Source: Planctomycetota bacterium
GTDB taxonomy: Bacteria; Planctomycetota; Brocadiia; CAIUPP01
Assembly: GCA_022705425.1 (NCBI GenBank)
Contig: JAKJEM010000004.1
Coordinates: 51,938-115,937, forward strand
Length of the DNA stretch: 64,000 bases
Reading direction: 5' to 3'
Shown: piece after piece, positions 24,304-34,125 of the stretch
Numbering within the stretch: the first letter of the stretch is position 1
Layout: every line of letters starts with the position of its first letter
Made by a program: the position numbers and the translations under genes
The notes under the pieces: model-generated
Told to the model about the DNA's origin: nothing
What the model saw: the letters and a program-made list of their open reading frames with translations, nothing else
The model's database searches: none

Positions 24304-26310
24304 ATGATCCTCGGCGTGGCCTACTACCCCGAACACTGGCCGGAAGAGCGCTGGGAAACGGACGCGCGCCTGATGCGCGAGGCGGGCATCACTCGCGTGC
24401 GCATCGGCGAGTTCGCCTGGCACCGCATGGAACCCAAAGACGGCGCCTTCCAGTTCGACTGGCTCAAGCGCGCCGTCGAACTCCTCGGACGCCACGGCAT
24501 CAAGACCATCCTCGGCACCCCCACGCCCACCTACCCCGCCTGGCTCCACATGAAGCACCCCGACATCCACCAGGTCAACAGCAACGGCACCATCCGCGAG
24601 TTCGGCATGCGCCAGGATGCCTGCAAGAACCACCCCGGTTACCGCGACTACGCCCGCCGCATCGTCACGCGCCTCGCCGACGCCCTCGGCAAGCATCCCG
24701 ACGTCGTCGCCTGGCAGACCGATAACGAGTTCGGCTGCCACGGCACCGCCCGCTGCTGGTGCAGCTACTGCCGCAAGGCCTTCCAGGAATGGCTCCGCAA
24801 GCGCTTCAGCAACGACATCCGCGCCCTCAACACGGCCTGGGGCACGTTCTTCTGGAGCCAGGACTACAACAGCTTCGACGAAATCGGCGTCCCGCGAGAC
24901 ACCGCCGGTTGCGCGGGCAACGACGGACAGAACCCCGCCCTCGTCCTCGATTTCTACCGCTTCTCCTCCGACGTGCAGGTCGAGTTCCAGCGCGAGCAGA
25001 TCAAGATCCTCCGCGCAAAATCCCCCGGACGCCTCATCACCCACAACCTCATGGGCGCCCACCGCACGGTCAACTACTTCCACCTCGCGGCGGACATTGA
25101 CGTCGTTTCATGGGACAACTACCCCTTCTCCAGCAACGGCACGAACCTGCCGCCCAACTCCATGCACCACGACCTGATGCGCGGCTGCAAACAGAAGAAT
25201 GTCTGGGTGATGGAACAGGGCAGCGGCCAGGGTGGCTGGGGCTCGTACAACGCCACCCCGCAGCCCGGCCAGATGCGCCTCTGGGCCTGGCAGGCCGTCG
25301 CCCGCGGCGCGGACATGGTCAGTTTCTTCCGCTGGCGCTCCTGCCGATGGGGCCGCGAACAATACTGGCACGGCCTCCTCTATCACCACGGCCAGCCCCA
25401 GCGCCGCTACCAGGAGGCCAAGGCCCTCGGCGCCGAGTTGGCCGCGCTTTCCAAGGAGCTCGACGGAACAACGGTCGAAAGCCAGGTCGGCATCCTCTTC
25501 GATTACGACTCCATCTGGGCGCTCGAAACGCAGCCCTGCGCCCAGGGCTTCGACTACATCGCCCTCTGCCGCGAGTACGCCCAGGCCTTCGCCCGCCTCG
25601 GCGTCACGGCCGACGGCGTCAGCCTGGACTCCGACCTCAGCCGCTACGACCTCCTCATCGCCCCCAGCATGCACCTCATCACCCCCGAGGGCGCCGAACG
25701 CCTCAAGGCCTATGTCCACAATGGCGGCACACTGCTCCTCGGCCCGCGCAGCGGCGTCAAGGACACCGAGGACGCCGTCGTGGACGCCCTGCTCCCCGGC
25801 CTCCTGCGCGAACCGGCCGGCTGTCACGTCGAGGACTACGACAACTTCGGCATGGTCAAGAACCTCACCATGCACGTCCGCGACGAGGACGACCGCGTCT
25901 GGCCCGCCCGTATCATGGCCGACGTCCTCGTGCCCGAAGGCAAGGCCCGAACCCTCCTGACCTACGCCGGACATTACTACGCCGGCAAGCCCGCCGCCGT
26001 CGAGAACCCCTACGGCAACGGCGTCTGCATCTATCTCGGCACACTCCTCGACGAATCCGGCCTCCGGATGCTGGCCGAGCGCCTTCTCCGGCGCGTCCAC
26101 GTCAGCGCCATCTCCGGCCTCCCCGAGTGCGTCGAGGTCGTATGCCGCGTAAAGCCCGGCGGCACCTATACCTTCTACCTCAACCACAGCGCCCACCCCG
26201 TTGCCGTAGACCTCGTCCGCCCCGGCGTGGACCTGATCAGCGGCAAGGAGACCACCGGCAAGACGGAAATCGCCGGCTTCAACCTGCTCATCGTCAAGGA
26301 GCGCGGATGA
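24304..26310 (+). CDS. beta-galactosidase, glycoside hydrolase family 42
   Basis: A 668-residue GH42 enzyme, typical length. The N-terminus GVAYYPEHWPEERWETDARLM is the family hallmark. The acid/base Glu142 lies in TDNEFGCHGT and the nucleophile Glu304 in WVMEQGSG. Four Cys expected to bind zinc are present: Cys107, Cys151, Cys153 and Cys156. The A (TIM barrel), B (trimerisation) and C domains follow; the end has the beta-galactosidase C-terminal sandwich. GH42 enzymes hydrolyse beta-galactosides, often from plant or algal oligosaccharides. There is no signal peptide, so it acts in the cytoplasm on imported sugars. GGAGAGC lies just before the ATG. No sugar transporter is next to it. Confidence 0.95.
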   Translation: MILGVAYYPEHWPEERWETDARLMREAGITRVRIGEFAWHRMEPKDGAFQFDWLKRAVELLGRHGIKTILGTPTPTYPAWLHMKHPDIHQVNSNGTIREFGMRQDACKNHPGYRDYARRIVTRLADALGKHPDVVAWQTDNEFGCHGTARCWCSYCRKAFQEWLRKRFSNDIRALNTAWGTFFWSQDYNSFDEIGVPRDTAGCAGNDGQNPALVLDFYRFSSDVQVEFQREQIKILRAKSPGRLITHNLMGAHRTVNYFHLAADIDVVSWDNYPFSSNGTNLPPNSMHHDLMRGCKQKNVWVMEQGSGQGGWGSYNATPQPGQMRLWAWQAVARGADMVSFFRWRSCRWGREQYWHGLLYHHGQPQRRYQEAKALGAELAALSKELDGTTVESQVGILFDYDSIWALETQPCAQGFDYIALCREYAQAFARLGVTADGVSLDSDLSRYDLLIAPSMHLITPEGAERLKAYVHNGGTLLLGPRSGVKDTEDAVVDALLPGLLREPAGCHVEDYDNFGMVKNLTMHVRDEDDRVWPARIMADVLVPEGKARTLLTYAGHYYAGKPAAVENPYGNGVCIYLGTLLDESGLRMLAERLLRRVHVSAISGLPECVEVVCRVKPGGTYTFYLNHSAHPVAVDLVRPGVDLISGKETTGKTEIAGFNLLIVKERG

Positions 26311-26436
26311 GCGCAACGGCATGGACACACCGCGCAGAGAAGCGCTTCGCCCCCTGTCAGGACGACCGGCAGCGGCGCTGAACGCCTTCGGCGCGGGACC
26401 GGGCGCTGAAGCGTCCCGGCGCCCCTCCCGCCGTTC

Positions 26437-26466
26437 TTGACTTCCCCGCGCCGCGAGGATTAGACT
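26437..26466 (+). promoter_or_regulatory. sigma-70-type promoter of psd
   Basis: TTGACT (26437-26442), 18 bases, TAGACT (26461-26466). Transcription would start near 26473, after the TTG codon at 26467, which argues that the psd start is the ATG at 26503. Confidence 0.5.
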
Positions 26467-26502
26467 TTGGGCGGCGCGCCGGAGCAGGACTTCCTGCGCG
26501 TC

Positions 26503-27171
26503 ATGGCGGCCCTTCTGGAGAGAACGACCATTCTGACCCCCTATGGAAAGACGACGTGGCTGCCCCTGGTGGCGGCGCTGGCGGCGGCGGGCGTGTTCTG
26601 CGCGCTCTGGTTCCCGTGGGGGCTCGTCATCGTCCTCCCGCCGCTGGCCTTCGTGCTGTGGTTCTTCCGCGACCCCGAGCGCCGCTCCGACGCCCCGGAG
26701 AACGCCCTCATCTCCCCCGCCGACGGCCAAGTCGTCGAAATCGCCGCCGCCGAGGAGCCCGAGTTCCTCAAGACCCCCGCAACGAGAATCTCCATCTTCA
26801 TGTCCGTCGTCAGCGTCCACGTCAACCGCGCGCCGTGCGATGCGACGGTCGAGTGGGTCAAGCCCCTCGACGGCACCTTCCTGAACGCCATGCGCGCGGA
26901 GTCGGGCCTCGAGAACGTGCGCACGCTGATCGCCCTGCGCCGTCCCGACGGCTCGCCGCTGCTTGTCAAGCAGGTGGCCGGCCTCATCGCGCGGCGGATC
27001 ATCTGCCCCCTGAAGCCGGGCGACCGCCTTCGGCGCGGCCAGCGCTTCGGCATGATCAAGTTCGGCTCCCGCGTCGAGATCTTCCTCCCGCGCGACAAGG
27101 CCTTTGACCCGCAGGTCCGCCTCGGCCAGTTCGTCAAGGCCGGCGAGACGACGCTGGGGGTGTGGCGATGA
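26503..27171 (+). CDS. psd: phosphatidylserine decarboxylase proenzyme, short (archaeal-type) class
   Basis: A 222-residue decarboxylase that makes phosphatidylethanolamine from phosphatidylserine at the inner membrane. Two hydrophobic segments near residues 18-50 are followed by WFFRDPERR, the SPADGQVVEI motif, FMSVVSVHVNRAP and finally IKFGSRVEIFLP, where the FGSR site is self-cleaved to give the pyruvoyl cofactor on the small subunit. The short length and FGSR place it in the class without the long mitochondrial-type N-terminus. The stop overlaps the pssA start (ATGA). The ribosome site is weak; the start rests on the promoter position. Confidence 0.92.
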   Translation: MAALLERTTILTPYGKTTWLPLVAALAAAGVFCALWFPWGLVIVLPPLAFVLWFFRDPERRSDAPENALISPADGQVVEIAAAEEPEFLKTPATRISIFMSVVSVHVNRAPCDATVEWVKPLDGTFLNAMRAESGLENVRTLIALRRPDGSPLLVKQVAGLIARRIICPLKPGDRLRRGQRFGMIKFGSRVEIFLPRDKAFDPQVRLGQFVKAGETTLGVWR

Positions 27172-28001
27172 CCCGCATCCCGGTTCTGCCCACGCTGGTC
27201 ACCCTGGGCAACGGATTCTGCGGATTCCTGGCGATCGTCATGGTCCTCCGGGCGCACGCCGCCTGGACGGCCGGGAACGCCATGCTCTCCGCCCAGGCCC
27301 TCACCTGGGCCGGCTGGCTCATCCTCTTCGCCATGGTCTTCGACGCCCTCGACGGCAAGGTCGCCCGCCTGGCGAATGCCACCAGCGATTTCGGCGCCCA
27401 ACTCGACTCGTTGTGCGACGCCATCTCCTTCGGCGCCGCCCCGGCGGTCATCATCGCCGCCCTTGCCAGCCATCAGCAGTACTTCCCCCGCGTGGCCGTG
27501 GCCGCCGGCGGGTTCTACATGCTCTGCGCCGCCATGCGCCTGGCCCGTTTCAACATCGAGACCCGTCCCGAGGAGGAGGCCCACCAGTTCTTCAGCGGCC
27601 TCCCCAGCCCCGGCGCCGCCGCCTTCGTGGCAACGATGACGATCATGGTCCACGAACTCCGCAGCGGCGCCGAACCGGAGTTCGCCGGCATCGCCCGCCT
27701 CCTGGCCCCCGTCATGGACGCCCTGCTCTACGCCATGCCCTTCGTCGCGGTCCTCCTGGGGCTGCTGATGATCAGCCGCGTGCGCTACGTCCACGTGGTG
27801 ACGACGCTGCTGCGCGGACAGGAGCCCCTGGATTACCTGGTCAAGGTGATCCTGATCGCCATCCTGGCCATCCTGACCCGCCCCTTCAGCCTGCCGCTCC
27901 TCGTGGGCATTTACATCCTCTGGGGCCTGGTGGCGTGGATGAAGGATCAGCTGTTCCGCCGGACGCCCGCCGCGCTCAAGCAGGACGCGCCGCGCGGGTA
28001 G
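27168..28001 (+). CDS. pssA: CDP-diacylglycerol--serine O-phosphatidyltransferase
   Basis: A 277-residue integral membrane CDP-alcohol phosphatidyltransferase. The invariant motif DG-x2-AR-x8-G-x3-D-x3-D is complete at about residues 64-86 (starting DGKVAR). About seven hydrophobic segments surround it. It joins CDP-diacylglycerol and serine to give phosphatidylserine, the substrate of the psd product encoded just upstream with an overlapping stop. The long C-terminal hydrophobic half is as in Bacillus-type PssA. It ends 26 bases before a secretion ATPase gene that looks unrelated in function. Confidence 0.93.
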   Translation: MTRIPVLPTLVTLGNGFCGFLAIVMVLRAHAAWTAGNAMLSAQALTWAGWLILFAMVFDALDGKVARLANATSDFGAQLDSLCDAISFGAAPAVIIAALASHQQYFPRVAVAAGGFYMLCAAMRLARFNIETRPEEEAHQFFSGLPSPGAAAFVATMTIMVHELRSGAEPEFAGIARLLAPVMDALLYAMPFVAVLLGLLMISRVRYVHVVTTLLRGQEPLDYLVKVILIAILAILTRPFSLPLLVGIYILWGLVAWMKDQLFRRTPAALKQDAPRG

Positions 28002-28027
28002 CCCTCTTCGCCGCAAAGGGAAGACCC

Positions 28028-29212
<1,185 letters not shown>

Positions 29213-29238
29213 ACGCGTGCGCGCGTCCCGCCCCACCG

Positions 29239-30345
29239 TCAGCGCCCCAACGACGCCCGCCGCTCGGTGATGTCCCGAAGGGCCACCCCGGCGGTGTGCC
29301 GGAGGGCCGGGCGCTTCGCCTCAATCTCCCGCAGCGCCGGAAGCGCCCGCGCATCGCCGATCTGCCCCAACGCCAGGCACGCCATCGCCAGGCCCGTCTC
29401 GCCCGCGCCGTCGCCGCCGCGCTCCAGGAAGCGTATCAGCGGCTCCACCGCCGCCGGGCCCAACCGGATCGCCAGCGGCAGCGCGTCCGGCAGACCCCGC
29501 GCCAAACCCTCGATCACCGCCGGAATGGCCCGCTCGCCGTAGGCCCGCAATGCGCGCTCCTTCGCGCGCGGCACGGCCTCCGTCGGACCCGAGTTCACGG
29601 CGATGATCGGCATCAGCGAGGTCTCGTCGCCGAGAACGGCCAGCGCATCTATGATCGCCGCGCGCCGCTGCAAGTGCCCCATGAGCAGCGCGTCGTGCAG
29701 CGCCGGCAGCGCGCGGGGACCGAGCGCCGCCACCTCGTCGCGCGCCACGGGCCGCGTCTGCGCCAGCTTCAGGAACTCGAGCAGATCGTCCAGCCGCGCG
29801 CGCTCGCGCGCCGAGAGGGGACCGTAGTTCAACTCCCGAACGCGGAACCGCGCCGTCGCCGCGTTCGTCCGCCCCACCCAATGCTCCCCCTTGCCCCGCG
29901 CCTTCTCCCGCCACTCATAGGAGACCTCCACCCGGTACGGCCCCCCCGGCGGGGGACGGAACCACGCCCCAAGATCTATCCGCACGCTCCAAGGCGGACC
30001 CTCGGGCCGAACCTGCTGCGGCACCACGATCCGCTCCATCCACTCCGGCATGGCCGCCTGCGCCGGAGACAGCTCGCGCCCATCCGGCCCCCAGCACCGC
30101 GCCTTGAAGCAACTCCGCGGACCCAGACGCGGATAGTCCGCGTGGACCAGGATCGGGACCGGCGTCGCCGTCTCCCGCGCCGTCAGGAAGAGCCGCAGCG
30201 GAATCGCCGCCTCCGTCAGGTACTCCGTCTGTTCCAGGCGGCAGTCCATCTGCAAGACCGCCCCGGCGCAGGAGGCGGCCAGAAGGCCCGCCAGCGCCAG
30301 GCCGAGTATTCCGGGTGACAGGGGTCGCAAGGGGGGCACGGTCAA
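29239..30345 (-). CDS. exported protein with HEAT-like repeats
   Basis: A 368-residue protein from a TTG start (30345) with AGGG upstream; no ATG is available nearby. The N-terminus carries an export signal (LSPGILGLALAGLLAASCAG, with a Cys that could be lipidated). The first half is beta-rich and may bind carbohydrate or protein; the second half (from about residue 205) has HEAT/PBS-type repeats such as ALGPRALPALHDALLMGHLQRRAAIIDALAVLGD and RLGPAAVEPLIRFLERGGDG. HEAT repeats are protein-binding scaffolds. It ends convergently with the secretion ATPase gene. Function unknown. Confidence 0.7.
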   Translation of the reverse strand: MTVPPLRPLSPGILGLALAGLLAASCAGAVLQMDCRLEQTEYLTEAAIPLRLFLTARETATPVPILVHADYPRLGPRSCFKARCWGPDGRELSPAQAAMPEWMERIVVPQQVRPEGPPWSVRIDLGAWFRPPPGGPYRVEVSYEWREKARGKGEHWVGRTNAATARFRVRELNYGPLSARERARLDDLLEFLKLAQTRPVARDEVAALGPRALPALHDALLMGHLQRRAAIIDALAVLGDETSLMPIIAVNSGPTEAVPRAKERALRAYGERAIPAVIEGLARGLPDALPLAIRLGPAAVEPLIRFLERGGDGAGETGLAMACLALGQIGDARALPALREIEAKRPALRHTAGVALRDITERRASLGR

Positions 30346-30399
30346 GTCATTCCCTGCTCGAAAAAGGCGCTCAGACCCGGCCCGGAGACGCTCTCCGGG

Positions 30400-31050
30400 T
30401 CAGCGCGGGGGCTTCGGCGGCGGCGGATTCGACGCTCCGCCCGGCGTTCCGGGGGACAACGGCGATTTCGGGGCGCCGGGCGGCTTCGGCGCGCCCGACC
30501 GGCTCTGCGTCGTCGTCGTCGTGCCCGGCGGCAGCAGGATCGGACGCTTCGGAAGCGTGGTCGGAGTCCCCCCCGCCATCGGTCCCGCCAGTTGGGTCGC
30601 CACGTCCCCGGCCAGCTTCTGGAGCAGCGGCGTCGGGCTGCCGTCCAGCGGTCCCTTGACCGCCTTGCCCAGAATCTCCCCGGTCCGAAGATCGGTGATC
30701 TTCACGGCGACGAACATGCTCCCCCCGGCGGTGAACAAGCGCCCGACGATGAGATACCGCGGCGCGGGGCCGCCCTCCGGCTTGGCATCGTCCGCCGGGT
30801 CGGTGGAAACGCCCCCCTTGCGCTGCGCTTTGAGGCGGCGCGGCGCCGCGTCATTCAGGCGCGCGGCAAATTCGTCGGCCACCGGGCCGCCGGAGGCCGC
30901 CACCTCGCGCACTTCAAAGTCCGAGACGACGACCGCCTGCCCATCGAAGGACGGCGGCCGCGGCGGCGCGGGCGGCGGACCCTCCGGGGCTACGACACCC
31001 GTCGTCAGCATCGCGCAAAGCGCCACAATTACACCATAAGGGGTCGTCAT
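30400..31050 (-). CDS. exported CsgG/LpoB-like protein with Pro-rich tail
   Basis: A 216-residue protein with a short signal peptide (TTPYGVIVALCAMLTTGVVA). The body (about 35-150) has VVVSDFEVREVAASGGPVADEFAARL and RYLIVGRLFTAGGSMFVAVKITDLRTGEILG, the strand-helix pattern of CsgG/LpoB-type periplasmic proteins, in which a conserved sheet oligomerises or binds a partner. The last 70 residues are Pro/Gly/Thr-rich and probably disordered. It lies 16 bases after the anti-sigma gene on the same strand. A role in envelope stress or export controlled by the sigma factor is an inference from operon order. Confidence 0.65.
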   Translation of the reverse strand: MTTPYGVIVALCAMLTTGVVAPEGPPPAPPRPPSFDGQAVVVSDFEVREVAASGGPVADEFAARLNDAAPRRLKAQRKGGVSTDPADDAKPEGGPAPRYLIVGRLFTAGGSMFVAVKITDLRTGEILGKAVKGPLDGSPTPLLQKLAGDVATQLAGPMAGGTPTTLPKRPILLPPGTTTTTQSRSGAPKPPGAPKSPLSPGTPGGASNPPPPKPPR

Positions 31051-31066
31051 CACTTTATGCGTGTCC

Positions 31067-32029
31067 TCAGAGCGGTCCCTTGCCGGCGCCCTCGCGCGCC
31101 GATGCGGGCCTGGTCGTCCCCCACAGGTACAGCTCCTGACGGCGCGTCGCATCCCCGCTGGCCGTCAAGAGTACAGGCTTGCCGGAGGTCAATGTCACGT
31201 GGGCCGAGATCGCCGGCTCCACGTCCGGGGCCGGGCTGCCCCCCTCGCGCGCAAAGTTCACCAGCGCCCGGATCTGGCCCTCCGCCGCCGGTGTCGCCTT
31301 GACGCGATAGCGGAAATACTCCTCCGCGCCCCGCCCCTTGAGTCGAACGGAGGCCTCCTCCTGAGAGGCCAGGACGAACTCCGGTCCGGAAAGAACGCGC
31401 GCCGGAAGGTCCTTCCCCGTTTCCACGTAGCGGAATTGCAGCAGCACCAGTTCGCCCGGCCCGCCGTTTGCCGCCGCCGCCCCTCCCGATACGCCGAACT
31501 CAACCTGGTCGCCATCGCTGGCCATCCAGCGCATACGACCGCCGAAGAAGTCGCGCGCGGCAACGAAGGCCTGCAACTGGTCGGCCGGCCCGCCCGGCCC
31601 GCCGGAATGGACGGGCCGAATGCCCGGAAGGGCGATCGCCGGCACGGCCTCCGACGCGCTGCGCGCGGCGAGTTCCATGACCTGCGCGCGCTGTTCGCTC
31701 AGCCGCCACGCCAGCAGCATCACCGCCGCCGAAAGCAACACCACGGCCGCCGCCGCCGTCCATCGGAAGGCCGGAGACGCCCCCCGCGCCCCCTCGCTCA
31801 GCAACCGCGCGTGGACCTCCTCGCGCAAACGCGCGCCGTACCCTTCCGGCGGCGCCGGCGCTTTCCACGTCCCCAGCGCCGCGCGGAGCCGCGTCTCGAA
31901 GGCCGCCGCCCGGCGGCAGTCCTCGCAGACGTCCAGGTGCGCCCGAAGCAAACCGAGTTCACCGTCCGGGAGCTCGCCGTCGGCATGCCGGCTCAGCCGG
32001 CGCGACGCCGCCTCGCATCCTTTGTCCAT
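31067..32029 (-). CDS. anti-sigma factor with N-terminal zinc-finger-like domain
   Basis: A 320-residue membrane protein encoded right after an ECF sigma gene. The N-terminus has CEAASRRLSRHADGELPDGELGLLRAHLDVCEDCR (about 5-40), with His/Cys spaced as in zf-HC2 anti-sigma domains. One membrane segment (WTAAAAVVLLSAAVMLLAW, about 90-110) divides it from an exterior domain of about 200 residues. GGGAAGGAC precedes the ATG at 32029. It should hold the sigma factor at the inner membrane until an outer signal releases it. Confidence 0.85.
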   Translation of the reverse strand: MDKGCEAASRRLSRHADGELPDGELGLLRAHLDVCEDCRRAAAFETRLRAALGTWKAPAPPEGYGARLREEVHARLLSEGARGASPAFRWTAAAAVVLLSAAVMLLAWRLSEQRAQVMELAARSASEAVPAIALPGIRPVHSGGPGGPADQLQAFVAARDFFGGRMRWMASDGDQVEFGVSGGAAAANGGPGELVLLQFRYVETGKDLPARVLSGPEFVLASQEEASVRLKGRGAEEYFRYRVKATPAAEGQIRALVNFAREGGSPAPDVEPAISAHVTLTSGKPVLLTASGDATRRQELYLWGTTRPASAREGAGKGPL

Positions 32030-32155
32030 GTCCTTCCCTGCCTTGCGGCATACGGGCGCAACGCGCCTCGCCCGCATCCCTCCAACGCGCCGCCGACGCG
32101 CGGCATCGCGCCCGACGTCGCTTCCGGCCTGCGGATCGCCCCGCAGGCGCCCGCG

Positions 32156-32746
32156 TCAACCTTCCAGCCGTCCGCCCAGCATTGCCCGCAGCAGCCGCCG
32201 CGCATTCCACACGCGCCAGGCCACCGTTCCCTGCGAGCATCCCAGCGCGCGCGCGGCCTCGCGATAGGACATCCCTTCCTGCGCCACCAGCGCCAGCGCC
32301 GCGCCCTGGTCCGCCGGCAACCGCAGAATCGCACGGTCCAGCGCCTCGTTCAACTCCTTCTCCTCCAGCGCGCGCGCCGGATCCTGCGACACCGGCCGCC
32401 GCAGGTCCACCGCCGGGTCCAGCCGTTCCCCCAGCGTCAAGATCGCCTGCCGGCGTCGCGCACGCCTCAGGTCCAGCGCTTTGCGCACCGTGATCGAATA
32501 GAGCCACGTCATCAACCGCGAGCGGCCGTCGAATTGCCGGATCGAACGGAACGCCTGGACGAAGACGTCCTGCGTCAGCGCGTCGGCGTCCTCCGCCTTC
32601 CCGCTCAGCCGCCACGCCAGCCGATACACCCGCCCCGTGTGCGCCTCCATCAGCGCATCGAAGGCGCGCGCGTCTCCCTTGCGGCAGCGGGCCACCAGCT
32701 CGCGCTCCGCCGCCTCGTCTGTCCGCGCCGTCTGCCTGCTTTCCAC
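32156..32746 (-). CDS. ECF RNA polymerase sigma factor (sigma-24 type)
   Basis: A 196-residue two-domain sigma factor. Region 2 (about 25-95: FDALMEAHTGRVYRLAWRLSG, DADALTQDVFVQAFRSIRQFDG, WLYSITVRKALDLRR) and region 4 (about 140-190: LPADQGAALALVAQEGMSYREAARALGCSQGTVAWRVWNARRLLRAML) are both complete. No ATG fits the family start; the GTG at 32746 gives the normal length, with an ATG far upstream (32884) as alternative. A promoter-like pair lies at 32830-32858. It heads an operon with its anti-sigma and two exported proteins. Confidence 0.85.
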   Translation of the reverse strand: MESRQTARTDEAAERELVARCRKGDARAFDALMEAHTGRVYRLAWRLSGKAEDADALTQDVFVQAFRSIRQFDGRSRLMTWLYSITVRKALDLRRARRRQAILTLGERLDPAVDLRRPVSQDPARALEEKELNEALDRAILRLPADQGAALALVAQEGMSYREAARALGCSQGTVAWRVWNARRLLRAMLGGRLEG

Positions 32747-32829
32747 CTGTGTGCCGCAACCAGTTAGACGACCGGGGGATAGGGTCTTTTGATGCAGCGC
32801 CCTGCAATCGGCCCGGCCTGTGCGCCACG

Positions 32830-32858
32830 AGTCTACCCCAAGTCGTGTCAACGTGCAA
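32830..32858 (-). promoter_or_regulatory. promoter-like site of the ECF sigma operon
   Basis: Minus-strand TTGCAC (32858-32853), 17 bases, TAGACT (32835-32830). It gives a leader of about 80 bases to the GTG at 32746. An inverted repeat CCAAGT/ACTTGG overlaps it (32837-32862). Confidence 0.4.
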
Positions 32859-33389
32859 CTTGGCATAACACGCTGCCATGTCAACCTTTATGAATACACC
32901 GTTGACCCCGCCGCCCCCTTCCCTCCTCCGGCGCGAACCGGCCCCACCGCCCGCCCCACGGCCAGACCCAGCCGCGCGCAAGGCCCGGCGCATCCCCCGC
33001 ACACCTCCCGGACCCATCCCGCGCCGCCCGCCACATCCCCCTGGGCCTCCGGCGCCCCGCGCCTATTCGCGCGTCGCCCCTCCCCGCCTCGCCGCCCTCC
33101 CGGCCCTCTCCCGCGCACCGCTCCGCCCCACTCGCCGCCCCGCCCGCCGCCTTATGTTCATCTCCTGAACTTATGGCGCTCCCTGCGTTCATGTCATGAA
33201 CTAACTCCACAGCGTTCGACATATGAACGTAAGGCGCCCCCGCGGCCGATCGTTCGATATATGAACGCTTTCGGCGGCGCCGGAGCGGTTGCCCGCGCCG
33301 CCTGGCGGCCAGGCCGCAAGGGCGGGAACCCTCTCCCGGAAGGCGTCGCACCGCAGAGGAACAGGCGCTTTGACGGCCGCGCGGACGGC
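32859..33389. other. gene-free stretch, strongly C-rich on the plus strand, with operator-like palindromes
   Basis: No open frame here looks like a gene; the frames are Pro/Arg/Ala runs. The part 32900-33150 has a marked C bias on the plus strand and almost no G-poor-to-G-rich alternation typical of coding DNA. The four palindromes at 33156-33266 are listed separately. It separates the ECF sigma gene from the phosphoesterase stop. Confidence 0.7.
33156..33266. repeat. four GTTC-N7-GAAC palindromes
   Basis: Four 15-base inverted repeats with constant arms: GTTCATCTCCTGAAC (33156-33170), GTTCATGTCATGAAC (33187-33201), GTTCGACATATGAAC (33214-33228) and GTTCGATATATGAAC (33252-33266). Start-to-start spacing is 31, 27 and 38 bases. 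The flanks share AAGGCG/GCGCC fragments, so each palindrome may belong to a larger unit. Such clustering is typical of an operator or of a small repeat family. Confidence 0.8.
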
Positions 33390-34115
33390 CTATTGCCCCT
33401 CGGGGAGCCGATGGGCATTGATCGGCGGTAAACGGGTGGCCAGAATCTTGCGCACGGTCCGCTCGACGTCGTAGGCCACCCGGCGCAGGGAGACCGCGCG
33501 CGTGTCGGTATCGAACAGGACGTACGCGGCCTTCGGATTCCCGTCGCGCGGCTGCCCCACCGACCCGACGTTCACGATCGCCCGGCGCGGCTCGGAAATG
33601 GCCATCTCCGGCTGCATCAGGATCTCGATCCGGTCCTCGGACTGCACGAAGACCGCCGGTACGTGCGAATGCCCCACAAATCCGAACGGCGCCTCGAAGG
33701 CCTCAAAGGAAAGCTGCGCGTCGAAGACCGAGAGAATGTACTCGAACATCTCCGGACGGTAGAGGGTACCGTGCGCCGCCATGAAAAGCTCCGACTCCCC
33801 GATCAGCGACAACCCCGCCAAAAACGTCCTATCTTCTTCCCGCAGAACGTCTTGCGTCCACCGGACCGATGCCTGCGCCTCGCTGTGGAAGTACTGCGTC
33901 GAGAGCCGATTGCATACCGCCAGGTCGTGGTTCCCGGCAAGGATCGGGATCTCCTCCTGCCGCAACAAGTCCAGACACTCCCGCGGCTCCGCCCCGTAGC
34001 CCACCACATCTCCCAGGCAGACGACCCGCTCCGCGCCGACGCCGTCTATGTCCGCCAAAACGGACGTCAGCGCCTCAAGGTTCCCGTGTATGTCCGCCAG
34101 GAAGGCGTATCGCAT
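33390..34115 (-). CDS. metallophosphoesterase (YfcE/MJ0936-like)
   Basis: A 241-residue cytoplasmic calcineurin-fold phosphoesterase with every metal motif: ADIHGN (about 7), GDVVGYG (about 36), GNHDL (about 61), AAHGT (about 113) and GHSH (about 148). YfcE-type enzymes are phosphodiesterases of unsettled substrate. The protein fills the family's usual length plus a C-terminal extension. It is followed downstream by the palindrome region and sits 10 bases after the acylphosphatase gene, so the two are probably co-transcribed. Confidence 0.9.
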   Translation of the reverse strand: MRYAFLADIHGNLEALTSVLADIDGVGAERVVCLGDVVGYGAEPRECLDLLRQEEIPILAGNHDLAVCNRLSTQYFHSEAQASVRWTQDVLREEDRTFLAGLSLIGESELFMAAHGTLYRPEMFEYILSVFDAQLSFEAFEAPFGFVGHSHVPAVFVQSEDRIEILMQPEMAISEPRRAIVNVGSVGQPRDGNPKAAYVLFDTDTRAVSLRRVAYDVERTVRKILATRLPPINAHRLPEGQ

Positions 34116-34125
34116 CAGGCCATCG

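Noticed and set aside
22213..25083. A single 956-codon minus-strand frame
   Set aside because: Only its last third is the metallophosphoesterase; the rest is antisense to the GH42 gene and covers the phosphotriesterase-family gene in another frame.
32878..33168. A Pro-rich small protein from ATG 32878
   Set aside because: Composition follows the C-rich strand, no ribosome site, and no conserved feature; treated as non-coding.
33156..33266. CRISPR array
   Set aside because: Units are palindromes with variable centres and uneven spacing of 27-38 bases, too few copies, and no cas genes.
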